Source of the DNA: Faucicola sp048551375
GTDB taxonomy: Bacteria; Pseudomonadota; Gammaproteobacteria; Pseudomonadales; Moraxellaceae
Reading direction: 5' to 3'
Length of the DNA stretch: 64,000 nucleotides
NCBI RefSeq assembly: GCF_048551375.1
Contig: NZ_JBLYZJ010000003.1
Location: 124,001 to 188,000 of the forward strand
Numbering within the stretch: position 1 is the stretch's first letter; the number at the start of each line of letters is the position of its first letter. The notes under the pieces were generated by a model. The model saw only the letters and a program-made list of their open reading frames with translations. It had not been told where the DNA came from and ran no database searches. The position numbers were made by a program, and so were the translations under genes. Positions 25,126 to 33,765 of this stretch are shown here, piece after piece.

Positions 25126-25764
25126 ATGACCCCCTACACCACCCAACAAGGCATTGTTTGCCCACTTGACCGTTCAAATGTTGATACTGACTTAATCATC
25201 CCAAAGCAATTTTTGAAATCTATCAAACGTACAGGCTTTGGCGTAAACCTATTTGACGAACTACGTTATATGGACGAAGGTTATATCGGACAAGATATCA
25301 GCAAACGCCCCATTAACACCGACTTTGTGTTAAACCAACCTCGCTATCAAGGTGCGACTATTTTATTAGCACGTGAAAACTTCGGCTGTGGCTCTAGCCG
25401 TGAACACGCTCCTTGGGCGTTGGAAGAATACGGCTTTCGTACCGTGATTGCTCCGAGCTTTGCTGATATTTTCTTTAACAACTGCTTTAAAAACGGTATG
25501 TTACCTGTGGTGTTAAGCGAAACGGACGTGGATGAATTGTTTAACGAGTGTTTTGCCAATGAGGGTTATCAATTAACCGTAGATTTGCAAAAGCAAGTCG
25601 TCATTGCACCATCGGGCAAAGAATATGGCTTTGAAGTCGATGCGTTTCGTAAGCATTGTTTGTTAAATGGGTTGGATGATATTGGTTTGACCTTGCAAGA
25701 AAGCGATACCATTAAAGCGTTTGAAGAAAAAGCGAAGACGGATAGACCTTGGGTTTTTGGGTAA
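25126..25764 (+). CDS. leuD: 3-isopropylmalate dehydratase small subunit
   Basis: The 212-residue swivelling subunit of isopropylmalate isomerase, partner of the adjacent LeuC. Diagnostic motifs are LDRSNVDTDLIIPKQFLKSI (20 residues, 17-36) near the start, ILLARENFGCGSSREHAPWAL with the substrate-recognition GCGSSREHA loop, FADIFFNNCFKNGMLP and VDAFRKHCLLNGLDDIGLT near the C-terminus. Length and motif order match the proteobacterial LeuD1 type. The start codon follows AAGGAAAAACC, 9 bp after leuC, so the subunits are translated from one message in similar amounts. Confidence 0.98.
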   Translation: MTPYTTQQGIVCPLDRSNVDTDLIIPKQFLKSIKRTGFGVNLFDELRYMDEGYIGQDISKRPINTDFVLNQPRYQGATILLARENFGCGSSREHAPWALEEYGFRTVIAPSFADIFFNNCFKNGMLPVVLSETDVDELFNECFANEGYQLTVDLQKQVVIAPSGKEYGFEVDAFRKHCLLNGLDDIGLTLQESDTIKAFEEKAKTDRPWVFG

Positions 25765-25779
25765 TAAAGGAAAATTAAA

Positions 25780-26853
25780 ATGACAAAATTAATCGCAGTA
25801 TTAAAAGGTGACGGCATTGGTCCAGAGATTATCGGACAAGCCGTCAAAGTATTAGACAAACTCATCGAGCAAGGCTTAGATGCCCGTTACGAATACGCCG
25901 ACTTAGGTGGTATTGCCTACGACAATCACGGCTCACCCTACCCTGCCCCCACCCAAGAACTTTGCCGTAAAGCCGATGCCGTGCTATTGGGTGCAGTCGG
26001 CGGTCCAAAATACGACACGCTTGACCGCCCACTGCGTCCCGAGCGTGGCTTACTTGCCATTCGCAAAGACTTGAACCTTTTTGCCAATCTACGCCCTGCT
26101 ATTTTGTACAAAGAACTCGCTAATGCATCAACCTTAAAGCCTGAAGTCGTTGCTGGCTTGGATATCTTGATTGTGCGTGAGCTGACAGGCGATATCTATT
26201 TTGGTGAGCCACGAGGCATCCGCACGCTTGAGAATGGCGAGCGTGAGGGATTTAACACCATGAAATACAGCGAATCAGAAATTCGCCGTATCGCCAAAGT
26301 CGCCTTTGAATCCGCTCAAAAACGCAACAAAAAACTCTGCTCAGTGGATAAAGCCAATGTGCTAGAAACCACCGAACTTTGGAAAGAAATCTTCACCGAA
26401 GTCAGCAAAGATTACCCAGATGTTGAACTATCGCACATGTATGTTGACAACTGTGCCATGCAATTGGTCAAGAATCCCAAACAATTTGACGTGGTAGTGA
26501 CTGGCAATATCTTTGGCGATATCCTATCTGACCAAGCCAGTATGCTGACAGGCTCAATCGGTATGCTACCATCCGCTAGCCTTGATGAAAATGGCAAAGG
26601 ACTATACGAACCCTCACACGGTTCTGCCCCTGATATCGCAGGACAAAACAAAGCCAATCCCCTAGCGACTATTTTGTCATTAGCCATGCTGTTACGTTAC
26701 AGCCTCAATGATGAAGCCCGTGCCAAACAAGTCGAAAATGCGGTACAAAAAGTGCTTGAACAAGGTCTGCGGACAGGTGATATTTATGAAGCAGGTACAA
26801 CATTGGTAAGTTGTAGTGAGATGGGTGAAGCGGTGGTTGCTAATCTTGGCTAA
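25780..26853 (+). CDS. leuB: 3-isopropylmalate dehydrogenase
   Basis: A 357-residue NAD-dependent decarboxylating dehydrogenase that makes 2-ketoisocaproate from 3-isopropylmalate. Motifs include LKGDGIGPEII near the N-terminus, LGAVGGPKYD, ERGLLAIRKDLNLFANLRP, LTGDIYFGEPRG, SVDKANVLETTELWKE, MYVDNCAMQLVKNP, TGNIFGDILSDQASMLTGS (catalytic aspartates) and EPSHGSAPDIAGQNKANP. It is the last gene of leuCDB, 15 bp after leuD with AAGGAAAATTAAA as ribosome site. No clear terminator follows before the VIT-family gene, so some read-through is possible. Confidence 0.98.
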   Translation: MTKLIAVLKGDGIGPEIIGQAVKVLDKLIEQGLDARYEYADLGGIAYDNHGSPYPAPTQELCRKADAVLLGAVGGPKYDTLDRPLRPERGLLAIRKDLNLFANLRPAILYKELANASTLKPEVVAGLDILIVRELTGDIYFGEPRGIRTLENGEREGFNTMKYSESEIRRIAKVAFESAQKRNKKLCSVDKANVLETTELWKEIFTEVSKDYPDVELSHMYVDNCAMQLVKNPKQFDVVVTGNIFGDILSDQASMLTGSIGMLPSASLDENGKGLYEPSHGSAPDIAGQNKANPLATILSLAMLLRYSLNDEARAKQVENAVQKVLEQGLRTGDIYEAGTTLVSCSEMGEAVVANLG

Positions 26854-26934
26854 AACCATGAATCGCTCACGCTATTGCCTCCAAATCCGCTATAATGCCG
26901 TTTTTATTAGGTTAAATAGGGTAATAATAGACTA

Positions 26935-27633
26935 ATGTACTCAATTCACCATGAACCGCATTTTAGCAATCGCAATAACTGGCTACGAGCCACGGTATTG
27001 GGGGCAAATGATGGGCTAATTTCCACCGCCAGTCTGCTGATGGGCGTAGCCGCCGCCAATGTCAATGAGCAAACCTTGCTACTCACAGGCGTTGCCTCGT
27101 TGATTGCAGGGGCGATTAGCATGGCGGCAGGGGAATATGTGTCGGTATCTTCGCAAGCAGACACCGAAAAAGCCGACCTTGCCAAAGAAGCCCACGAGTT
27201 AGAGCATAATGCTGAGCGTGAACTTATCGAGCTGACCACTATCTATCAGCAACGAGGCTTAACGCCCCAACTGGCTCACCAAGTGGCAGTGGCATTGACC
27301 GCTCACAATGCCCTCGAAGCCCATGCACGTGACGAAATCGGTCTGACTGAAACAGGCAGTGCCAATCCATTACAAGCCTCGTTAGCGTCTGCGGTATCCT
27401 TTATCCTTGGGGCGTTATTGCCTGTGCTGTGCGTGTGGTTATTGCCCAAAACCAGTCTGTTGGTGGGACTCGGAGCGACCACCTTGGTGGGGCTTGGGTT
27501 GTTGGGTTGGTTATCGGCAAAACTCGGTGGGGCAAACCCCTTACCTGCGGTGATTCGTATCGTGGTTTGGGGCGTGGTGGCATTGGTGGCGACCAGTTTG
27601 ATTGGGGAATTGTTTGGGGTAAAAACTGGTTAA
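26935..27633 (+). CDS. VIT family metal transporter
   Basis: A 232-residue membrane protein of the VIT1/CCC1 family, which exports or sequesters Fe2+ or Mn2+. It starts HFSNRNNWLRATVLGANDGLIS, with the conserved LGANDGL of the first helix. SLIAGAISMAAGEYVSVSSQADTEKADL covers the second helix and the E-rich segment (region about 58-85). Residues about 80-130 form the cytoplasmic metal-binding helices (EAHELEHNAERELIEL, then HNALEAHARDEIGL), and the last three membrane helices follow. It probably detoxifies iron or manganese at the inner membrane. Only about 80 bp separate it from leuB. Confidence 0.9.
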   Translation: MYSIHHEPHFSNRNNWLRATVLGANDGLISTASLLMGVAAANVNEQTLLLTGVASLIAGAISMAAGEYVSVSSQADTEKADLAKEAHELEHNAERELIELTTIYQQRGLTPQLAHQVAVALTAHNALEAHARDEIGLTETGSANPLQASLASAVSFILGALLPVLCVWLLPKTSLLVGLGATTLVGLGLLGWLSAKLGGANPLPAVIRIVVWGVVALVATSLIGELFGVKTG

Positions 27634-27704
27634 TATAACGGTAGGCAACACCCTTTAACAATGGCATAATACGCCTCTCTTTATCCTTGTAATCTCACTT
27701 CATT

Positions 27705-29357
27705 ATGCCAAACATTCAACACGCTTCTTCTTTGGGTAAAATACTTTCTCACTTTTCTCAAAAACGCCCTGTCAACGCCTATTGGCTATTGCCAATTGTG
27801 GCATTATTTTTAGTGTTCACAGGTAACGATGGCTTTTTTGCCCAAATCAACAAGGTTTATCCAATTGCCAGTCATATCGGCTTTACCTTATCGGTGGCGA
27901 TGGTGCTATTTGGCGTGTTGTTGCTGTTGATGTGGCTATTTAGTTATCGCTTTACCCTCAAATTTGTGTTGGTATTTTTGTTGATGGTGGCAAGCATTAC
28001 AGGCTATTTTACCGACACTTACGGCACGGTATATGACACCACCATGTTACAAAATGCCATGCAAACCGATAAAGCTGAAAGTTCAGATTTGTTTAACATC
28101 CTGTTTTTAATGCGAATTTTATTATTGGGCGTATTGCCAAGTTGGGCAATTTTACGCCAAAAAGTATATTTTCCTCGTTTTAAACACGCTATTTTACAAC
28201 GCTTAGGGGTTTTTGTTGCCAGTTTAGCCTTGATTGGCTTGCCGATTGTGGCTCAAAGTAAACAATTTGCCTCGTTTTTTCGTGAACATAAACCGATTCG
28301 TTTTTATACCAATCCTGTCACGCCCATTTATGCAGTGGGGAAACTCGCCAGTCTTGAATATAAAAAATTGACCATTCCCAAAGACACCATCATGCACGCC
28401 AAAGACGCAACCCAAGCGACTTCACCTACCCAACGCAAGCCAAAATTGGTGGTGTTTGTGGTCGGCGAAACTGCCCGTGCTGACCATGTCGGACAAAATG
28501 GTTATAGCCGTAATACCTTTCCGCAAATGAGCAAAACCGCTGGTGTGACCAACTTTGCTCAAGTCACTGCCTGTGGTACGTCCACGGCTTATTCTGTGCC
28601 ATGTATGTTTAGCTATGTAGGGGCAAAGGATTATGAAGTGGATATGGCGAATTATAATGAGAATGTGTTGGAAACGTTAAATCGCCTTAAAATCAATGTG
28701 TTATGGCGTGATAATAATTCTGACTCCAAAGGTGTGATGGATAGACTGCCAAAAAATGCCTATTTTAATTATAAAGAAGCCCCCACCAATACGCTGTGTA
28801 ACACCAATGAATTTAAAGAATGTCGTGATGTCGGTATGCTCGTGGGGCTAGATGAATATGTCAAACAGCATCAAGGGCAAGATGTGCTGATTGTGCTACA
28901 CCAAATGGGCAATCACGGCCCTGCGTATTTTAAGCGATATGACAAAGCCTTTGAGCAATTTACCCCTGTCTGTCAAACCAATGAACTTGCCAAATGCCCA
29001 CCCCAACACGTCATCAATGCCTATGACAATGCCCTGCTTGCCACCGATGATTTCTTGGCAAAAACCGTCAACTGGCTGACTGGCTATGATACGTCACACC
29101 AAGTCGCTATGCTATATGCCAGTGACCACGGTGAAAGTCTAGGTGAAAAAGGCGTTTATCTGCACGGTATGCCTAATGCCATCGCCCCAGTCGAGCAGAA
29201 ACACATTGCCTCGATGTTTTGGGCAGGGCAACAGTCAGGTATTCAAGCGGTGGCAAGTGATACCGAATTGAGCCATGATGCCATTACCCCTACCTTGCTA
29301 AAATTATTTGATGTTAAAGCGACTGTTGCTGATAACAAAGTGTTATTTATCAAATAA
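27705..29357 (+). CDS. eptA: EptA-like phosphoethanolamine transferase
   Basis: A 550-residue inner-membrane enzyme of the EptA/MCR family, which transfers phosphoethanolamine from phosphatidylethanolamine to lipid A and lowers affinity for cationic peptides. Five N-terminal membrane helices (about residues 25-185) precede a periplasmic sulfatase-fold domain. The zinc/catalytic residues are visible: VVGETARADHVGQNGY with Glu255, and CGTSTAYSVPC with the nucleophilic Thr294 framed by the disulfide Cys290-Cys300. VLHQMGNHGPAYFKRY and YASDHGESLGEKGVYLHG provide the remaining metal ligands. It is followed by a PAP2 phosphatase gene after an inserted repeat, a pairing that suggests joint lipid A or undecaprenyl-phosphate remodelling. 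No PmrAB-type regulator is adjacent. Confidence 0.92.
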   Translation: MPNIQHASSLGKILSHFSQKRPVNAYWLLPIVALFLVFTGNDGFFAQINKVYPIASHIGFTLSVAMVLFGVLLLLMWLFSYRFTLKFVLVFLLMVASITGYFTDTYGTVYDTTMLQNAMQTDKAESSDLFNILFLMRILLLGVLPSWAILRQKVYFPRFKHAILQRLGVFVASLALIGLPIVAQSKQFASFFREHKPIRFYTNPVTPIYAVGKLASLEYKKLTIPKDTIMHAKDATQATSPTQRKPKLVVFVVGETARADHVGQNGYSRNTFPQMSKTAGVTNFAQVTACGTSTAYSVPCMFSYVGAKDYEVDMANYNENVLETLNRLKINVLWRDNNSDSKGVMDRLPKNAYFNYKEAPTNTLCNTNEFKECRDVGMLVGLDEYVKQHQGQDVLIVLHQMGNHGPAYFKRYDKAFEQFTPVCQTNELAKCPPQHVINAYDNALLATDDFLAKTVNWLTGYDTSHQVAMLYASDHGESLGEKGVYLHGMPNAIAPVEQKHIASMFWAGQQSGIQAVASDTELSHDAITPTLLKLFDVKATVADNKVLFIK

Positions 29358-29386
29358 TATTTGGCATTTTAACTATTGTAAGCTTT

Positions 29387-29479
29387 AATCCCCCTTTGAA
29401 AAAGGGGACTTTCGCCTCAGCTGAAATGTATTTACTGGAAAAAGCCACTCCTTTTGTAAAGAGGGGGTTGGGGGAGATT
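29387..29479. repeat. Inverted-repeat element (AATCCCC/GGGGGAGATT family)
   Basis: A 93-bp element with ends AATCCCCC and GGGGGAGATT and two internal palindromic modules. It fills most of the eptA-PAP2 gap. Its right end GGGGGAGATT lies seven bases before the PAP2 start codon and so provides the purine-rich ribosome binding site. Confidence 0.75.
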
Positions 29480-29485
29480 CAAAAA

Positions 29486-30247
29486 ATGGCAAATTATTTA
29501 AAGGATATTTCAGTGACCCCATCCCCTTTTGTCAAACAATGGCGATTTGAAACTCTACTGGCATCGGGGGGTGCAATTCTCGCTACACTATTTATTGAAC
29601 ATAGCTCACTGGACGTTGCCGTTAGTCAATGGTTTTATCAAGGTAATAGACAATGGTTGATTGATAAGTCTGCACATTTACCCGATTGGATTTTTTATAC
29701 AGGTATCAAACGCTTACTAATTGTTTTTGAAGTGTATATCATTTTGGCATGGTTACAGCGAGTATTGCTGGCAAAAAAACCACAACATCGACTTGCCCAG
29801 CCGTTTACCCAACCACTTAAATTATTTCGCCCATTACAAAATTTTAGCCAACAAGAATTGTGTTATTTAGCCGTAACGATGATTGTCGTGCCAAGCGTGG
29901 TTGCAACGCTAAAAGCTGTGACCAATGTCCCCTGCCCCAGTCATTTACAAATCTTTGGCGGTGAGTTTGCATATTTAAGCCTTTGGCAAGATATCGTCAG
30001 TGGCTCTGGGCAAAAGTGCTTCCCTGCCGCCCATGCCAGCTCAGGTTTTGCCTTGTATGCTTGGGCATTTTTACCCAGTCTTGCCAAAAAACGTTGGCAA
30101 ATTGCCATCGCTGTGACTGTGTTGGCATGGCTGATGGGGGGCTATAAAATGGCGATTGGCGACCATTTTTTGAGCCATACCCTTGTGTCGATGTGCCTTG
30201 GTTGGGCGATTGGCGGAGGTTGTGCATGGCTGATGTTTAAGAAATAG
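29486..30247 (+). CDS. PAP2 superfamily phosphatase
   Basis: A membrane phosphatase of 253 residues if started at ATG 29486, which follows GGGGGAGATTC. The frame is open for 30 more codons, but these translate the inserted repeat and are unlikely to be native. About five membrane helices are present. The type 2 phosphatidic acid phosphatase signatures are recognisable but degenerate at the first motif: LKAVTNVPCPSHL near motif 1, GQKCFPAAHASSGFAL (motif 2, P-x-A-H-A-S-S-G) and GGYKMAIGDHFLSHTLVS (motif 3 with catalytic histidine). Substrates in this group are lipid phosphates such as lipid A 1-phosphate or undecaprenyl diphosphate. Its place behind eptA favours a lipid A role, which is inference. 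Confidence 0.85.
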   Translation: MANYLKDISVTPSPFVKQWRFETLLASGGAILATLFIEHSSLDVAVSQWFYQGNRQWLIDKSAHLPDWIFYTGIKRLLIVFEVYIILAWLQRVLLAKKPQHRLAQPFTQPLKLFRPLQNFSQQELCYLAVTMIVVPSVVATLKAVTNVPCPSHLQIFGGEFAYLSLWQDIVSGSGQKCFPAAHASSGFALYAWAFLPSLAKKRWQIAIAVTVLAWLMGGYKMAIGDHFLSHTLVSMCLGWAIGGGCAWLMFKK

Positions 30248-30445
30248 GAGTTTACCCCTTTTTTCCACATTTGTTACGACATTTCAAAAAAACATGACTG
30301 TTAGGTTTACATTTTTTTTATGAATCTTATGCAAGTTTTGATTGCAAATTTTGCAAATTCCTCTAAGATAGGTTTTTATGCGTAATGTTTTGTAAAAACT
30401 TTGTTACGTTTTACAAGGATTTAACGCCATCTATTAATTTTGAGC

Positions 30446-30490
30446 CTGTATTCATACCATCACATTTGCTCGCCATGGGATGAATGCAGG
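30446..30490. promoter_or_regulatory. Imperfect inverted repeat upstream of the AGCS promoter
   Basis: CCTGTATTCATACC and GGGATGAATGCAGG form a 14-bp imperfect dyad with an 18-base centre, ending just upstream of a TTGACA box. Its position suits an operator or a DNA-bound activator site for the symporter gene. The remaining 198 bp back to the PAP2 stop hold nothing recognisable. Confidence 0.45.
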
Positions 30491-30498
30491 TTATTTAT

Positions 30499-30527
30499 TT
30501 GACAAGTGACTGCTGTGATAGCGTAAT
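30499..30527 (+). promoter_or_regulatory. Sigma-70 promoter of the AGCS symporter gene
   Basis: TTGACA (30499-30504), a 17-bp spacer and CGTAAT (30522-30527). The predicted start would leave a leader of only about 15 bases carrying GGAGG before the ATG. Confidence 0.6.
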
Positions 30528-30550
30528 GCTAGGATGCAAGTGGAGGTTTT

Positions 30551-32050
30551 ATGTCGTTGCATGATATCGTCAATGCCATTAATGACTGGGTATGGAGTCC
30601 CGTCTTAATCTATTTATGTTTGTTGGTGGGATTGTATTTTTCGATTCGTGGTCGATTTTTACAAGTTCGCCATTTTGGACGGATGGTTCGTCTATTGATG
30701 GACGGCAAAAGTACCGACCAAGGTGTTTCGTCATTCCAAGCACTTGCTATGTCATTGGCAGGGCGTGTGGGTACAGGTAACATTGCTGGGGTGGCGACTG
30801 CCATTACCTTTGGTGGGCCTGGGGCATTGTTTTGGATGTGGACGGTAGCTTTCTTAGGTGCAAGCACAGCATTTGTCGAGTCAACATTAGCTCAAATTTA
30901 TAAAGAACGTGATAGCGAAGGTCACTTTGTCGGTGGCCCTGCGTATTATTTTGAGAAAGCCTTGGGTCAAAAATGGTATGGCGTGCTGTTTGCTATTTGT
31001 ACGATTTTAGCCTGTGGTATTTTGCTCCCCGGTGTACAAGCCAATTCGATTGCTGAAGCCATGACTAACTCAATGGGCATTGCCCCTGCGGTTTCGGCAG
31101 CGGTGATTGCAGCGGTACTAGGGTTTATTATCTTTGGTGGGGTCAAGCGTATTGCCTCATCAGCTGAGTTAATCGTACCATTTATGGCGTTGGCGTATAT
31201 CATTGTGGCATTGGTCATCATCATCATGCACATTGGTCAATTGCCTGAAGTGCTTGGTTTGATTTTGCGTTCAGCGGTTGGTATGGATTCAGCCTTTGGT
31301 GCAGTATTGGGCCTAGCGATTCAATGGGGTGTTAAACGTGGCGTATATTCAAACGAAGCAGGTCAAGGTACAGGCCCTCACCCATCAGCTGCTGCCGATG
31401 TGTCACACCCTGCCAAACAAGGCTTGGTACAAGCGTTTTCGGTGTATGTGGATACCTTGTTTGTGTGTTCGGCAACAGGCTTTATGCTGATTATCACAGG
31501 GATGTATAACGTACAAGACCCAAATAATAAAGAAGCGTTTTTATACAATGGTGTAAAAGGCGTGGTAGCAGGGCCTGGCTATGTGCAGACAGCGATGGAA
31601 AACATCATGCCTGGTTTTGGTTCTATCTTCGTGGCGATTGCGTTGTTTTTCTTTGCCTTTACCACCATCATGGCATACTACTACATGGCAGAAACCAATA
31701 TCCGCTACCTTGGACGTACCCTTAAACTTGATTGGGCAATTCCTGTCCTTAAAGTGGTGATTGTATTGGTGGTGATTTACAGCTGTCTAAAAACCGCTGA
31801 CCTTGCGTGGGCATTGGGTGACCTAGGTGTTGGCTTGATGGCATGGCTAAACATCATTGGGATTTTGTTTTTACAAAAACCTGCGTTTGCCGCCTTACGT
31901 GACTATGAAGCCCAAGTCAAAGCAGGTAAAGACCCAATTTTTGACCCACGAGCGATTGGCATTGACAATGCACCGATTTGGGATGACATCAGTGCCAAAT
32001 ACCGCAAAGAATTTGGTGAACACCCAGACCATGAGCGTTTTGTGCCATAA
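30551..32050 (+). CDS. AGCS family sodium:alanine/glycine symporter
   Basis: A 499-residue member of the alanine-glycine:cation symporter family with about 11 membrane segments. GGAGGTTTT precedes the ATG. Family motifs are strong: a RVGTGNIAGVATAI loop (substrate backbone-binding region), GPGALFWMWTVAFLGASTAFVESTLAQIYKER (region about 97-128), GGPAYYFEKALG, GVKRGVYSNEAGQGTGPHPSAAA with the Na+ site, and GMYNVQDPNN. The C-terminal tail of about 45 residues is hydrophilic. It imports small amino acids, alanine or glycine, with sodium. The gene is monocistronic, with promoter and terminator recognisable. Confidence 0.94.
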   Translation: MSLHDIVNAINDWVWSPVLIYLCLLVGLYFSIRGRFLQVRHFGRMVRLLMDGKSTDQGVSSFQALAMSLAGRVGTGNIAGVATAITFGGPGALFWMWTVAFLGASTAFVESTLAQIYKERDSEGHFVGGPAYYFEKALGQKWYGVLFAICTILACGILLPGVQANSIAEAMTNSMGIAPAVSAAVIAAVLGFIIFGGVKRIASSAELIVPFMALAYIIVALVIIIMHIGQLPEVLGLILRSAVGMDSAFGAVLGLAIQWGVKRGVYSNEAGQGTGPHPSAAADVSHPAKQGLVQAFSVYVDTLFVCSATGFMLIITGMYNVQDPNNKEAFLYNGVKGVVAGPGYVQTAMENIMPGFGSIFVAIALFFFAFTTIMAYYYMAETNIRYLGRTLKLDWAIPVLKVVIVLVVIYSCLKTADLAWALGDLGVGLMAWLNIIGILFLQKPAFAALRDYEAQVKAGKDPIFDPRAIGIDNAPIWDDISAKYRKEFGEHPDHERFVP

Positions 32051-32079
32051 TGGTTAAAAATAAGTTGGTATTCAACACA

Positions 32080-32110
32080 AACCCCATTGTTTTAGCAATG
32101 GGGTTTTTAT
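32080..32110. terminator. Terminator between AGCS and MFS genes
   Basis: The stem AACCCCATTG / CAATGGGGTT with loop TTTTAG is followed by TTTATTTT on the plus strand. It terminates the symporter gene and may also serve the convergent MFS gene. Confidence 0.88.
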
Positions 32111-32132
32111 TTTGGTCTAAATTACGTTTAAT

Positions 32133-33401
32133 TTATGTCCGCTTCATCGGCATTTTAACCAAACCAAATATCGCAATCAGCAATGCCATCACTTGTATTG
32201 CCACCAACGTCCCTACCGTCATTTGCCATTGTCCCTGCCGATACGCCAACCCACACGCCCACGCCCCCAATGTCCCACCCAAATAATAAAACATATAATA
32301 CAACCCAGAGGCAAGTGAACGCCCCTGTTTGACATTCACCGCAATATACGTGATGGTCGCAGATTGGGTGATAAACACCCCAGAAGACATCACCGCCAGC
32401 CCCAAAATTACTAGCCACAACGGCTTGGCAAGGGTCAATAACACCCCAATCATGGAGATGACCACCGCCACTCGCACCATCCGAGCCGCCCCATATTGCC
32501 CAATCAAACCACTAGCAATCGGTGTCACCACCACGCCTAGCAAATACACCGCAAAAATATTGGCAAGCCCTGCACTGGTCAGCGAATACGGCTTATCGGC
32601 AAGGTGCAAATTGATAAAAGTAAAACACCCCACCAACGAAAACAGCACGCACACGCCCAACAGTGAAGCGGTAATCACATAGCGATTGTGCAAATGGCTA
32701 TGCAACGTGCGAAATGACGCTTGCCAATTGGCATGAGGGACGAAATGCTGTGATTTTGGCAACTGCCACGCCACCCACATCGCCCCCAACAAGGTCATCG
32801 CCCCCATCCACAAAAACCCATGTCGCCACCCTATCCATTCATGCAAATGCCCCAAAATAAAGCGTCCCAAAAACCCACCCAACACCGTGCCAGCCACATA
32901 AAACGACATCAGTTTTGCCAACGCTTTACCATGATACTCTTCCCCCACATAGGCAATCGTCACCACGGTAATGCCGGGAACTGCCAAACCCTGTACAAAC
33001 CGCCATAACATCATCATATCCAGTGATTGCGACACACCCATCAACGCAGTGGGAATCCCCATCAGCACAATCGCTGTAATAATCACCTGCCTACGCCCTA
33101 TCGCATCGGACAACATCCCCATCAAAGGTGACATCAACGCCACCGCCAGCACCGTAGCTCCGACTACCATCCCTGCTTGGGTTTCGGTGGCATGAAAATC
33201 CTGCATAATAATCGGCAAAATTGCCTGTATCGAATACACCTGCAAAAAAGCAAACACCCCAATAATGCCAATGGTTAATTGCAATAATAACGTAGGTGAC
33301 TGACTGGGTGTTGGTGCGGTATTATTGGTATTTGAGGGTTGAAATGGCTGAGATTGAACCGTATCAGCATTGGTTGCGTGGTTGGCAGAAAGTACAGGCA
33401 T
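32133..33401 (-). CDS. MFS transporter, YnfM-like
   Basis: A 422-residue major facilitator superfamily protein with 12 predicted membrane segments after a hydrophilic Thr/Ser/Asn-rich N-terminus of about 40 residues. AGMVVGATVLAVALMSPLMGMLSDAIGRRQVI (region about 75-106) contains the MFS motif A between helices 2 and 3 (GMLSDAIGRR). RFVQGLAVPGITVVTIAYVGEEY and GFLGRFILGHLHEWIGWRHGF follow, which is the pattern of the YnfM/arabinose-efflux type exporters. The substrate is unknown; likely a drug or metabolite exporter. The gene is monocistronic, converging with the AGCS gene and divergent from the esterase. Confidence 0.85.
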   Translation of the reverse strand: MPVLSANHATNADTVQSQPFQPSNTNNTAPTPSQSPTLLLQLTIGIIGVFAFLQVYSIQAILPIIMQDFHATETQAGMVVGATVLAVALMSPLMGMLSDAIGRRQVIITAIVLMGIPTALMGVSQSLDMMMLWRFVQGLAVPGITVVTIAYVGEEYHGKALAKLMSFYVAGTVLGGFLGRFILGHLHEWIGWRHGFLWMGAMTLLGAMWVAWQLPKSQHFVPHANWQASFRTLHSHLHNRYVITASLLGVCVLFSLVGCFTFINLHLADKPYSLTSAGLANIFAVYLLGVVVTPIASGLIGQYGAARMVRVAVVISMIGVLLTLAKPLWLVILGLAVMSSGVFITQSATITYIAVNVKQGRSLASGLYYMFYYLGGTLGAWACGLAYRQGQWQMTVGTLVAIQVMALLIAIFGLVKMPMKRT

Positions 33402-33573
33402 AAGACAAGGGCTATTAATGGCTGAGTAAAAATAAGGCGTTATACTAGCACTTTTCCGCCCTTACCCTCACTAAAATTACATATTCGCCACAACTTAAAC
33501 TGTCCCTGTGCGTCACAATTGGATAAACTAATTAACCTAAACTCGGGATAAGAAGTATTAACATTTTACCTAT
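33402..33573. other. Intergenic spacer between divergent MFS and esterase genes
   Basis: Together with the repeat at 33574-33678 this gives 364 bp without a gene. AT-rich sequence presumably carries the MFS promoter; I see no clear motif. Confidence 0.35.
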
Positions 33574-33678
33574 AATCCCCCTAAATCCCCCTTTTTCAAA
33601 GGGGGACTTGCCCACCTTTTTAGTCTAAGTTATGGGGGTATAGCCCCCTCTTTCGTAAAGAGGGGGTTGGGGGAGATT
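33574..33678. mobile_element. Most complete copy of the AATCCCC/GGGGGAGATT element
   Basis: A 105-bp element with terminal inverted repeats AATCCCCC and GGGGGAGATT. Inside are CCCCCTTTTTCAAAGGGGG and CCCCCTCTTTCGTAAAGAGGGGG palindromes separated by about 35 bp. It has no reading frame. It lies 88 bp upstream of the esterase start. Confidence 0.75.
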
Positions 33679-33765
33679 TAAATGATAAAAATATCAATGA
33701 CTTATAATTTTTCTTAACCCAAACTCAGGTTAATTAAAAATAATTTCTTCAAAAACAGGACTCCC

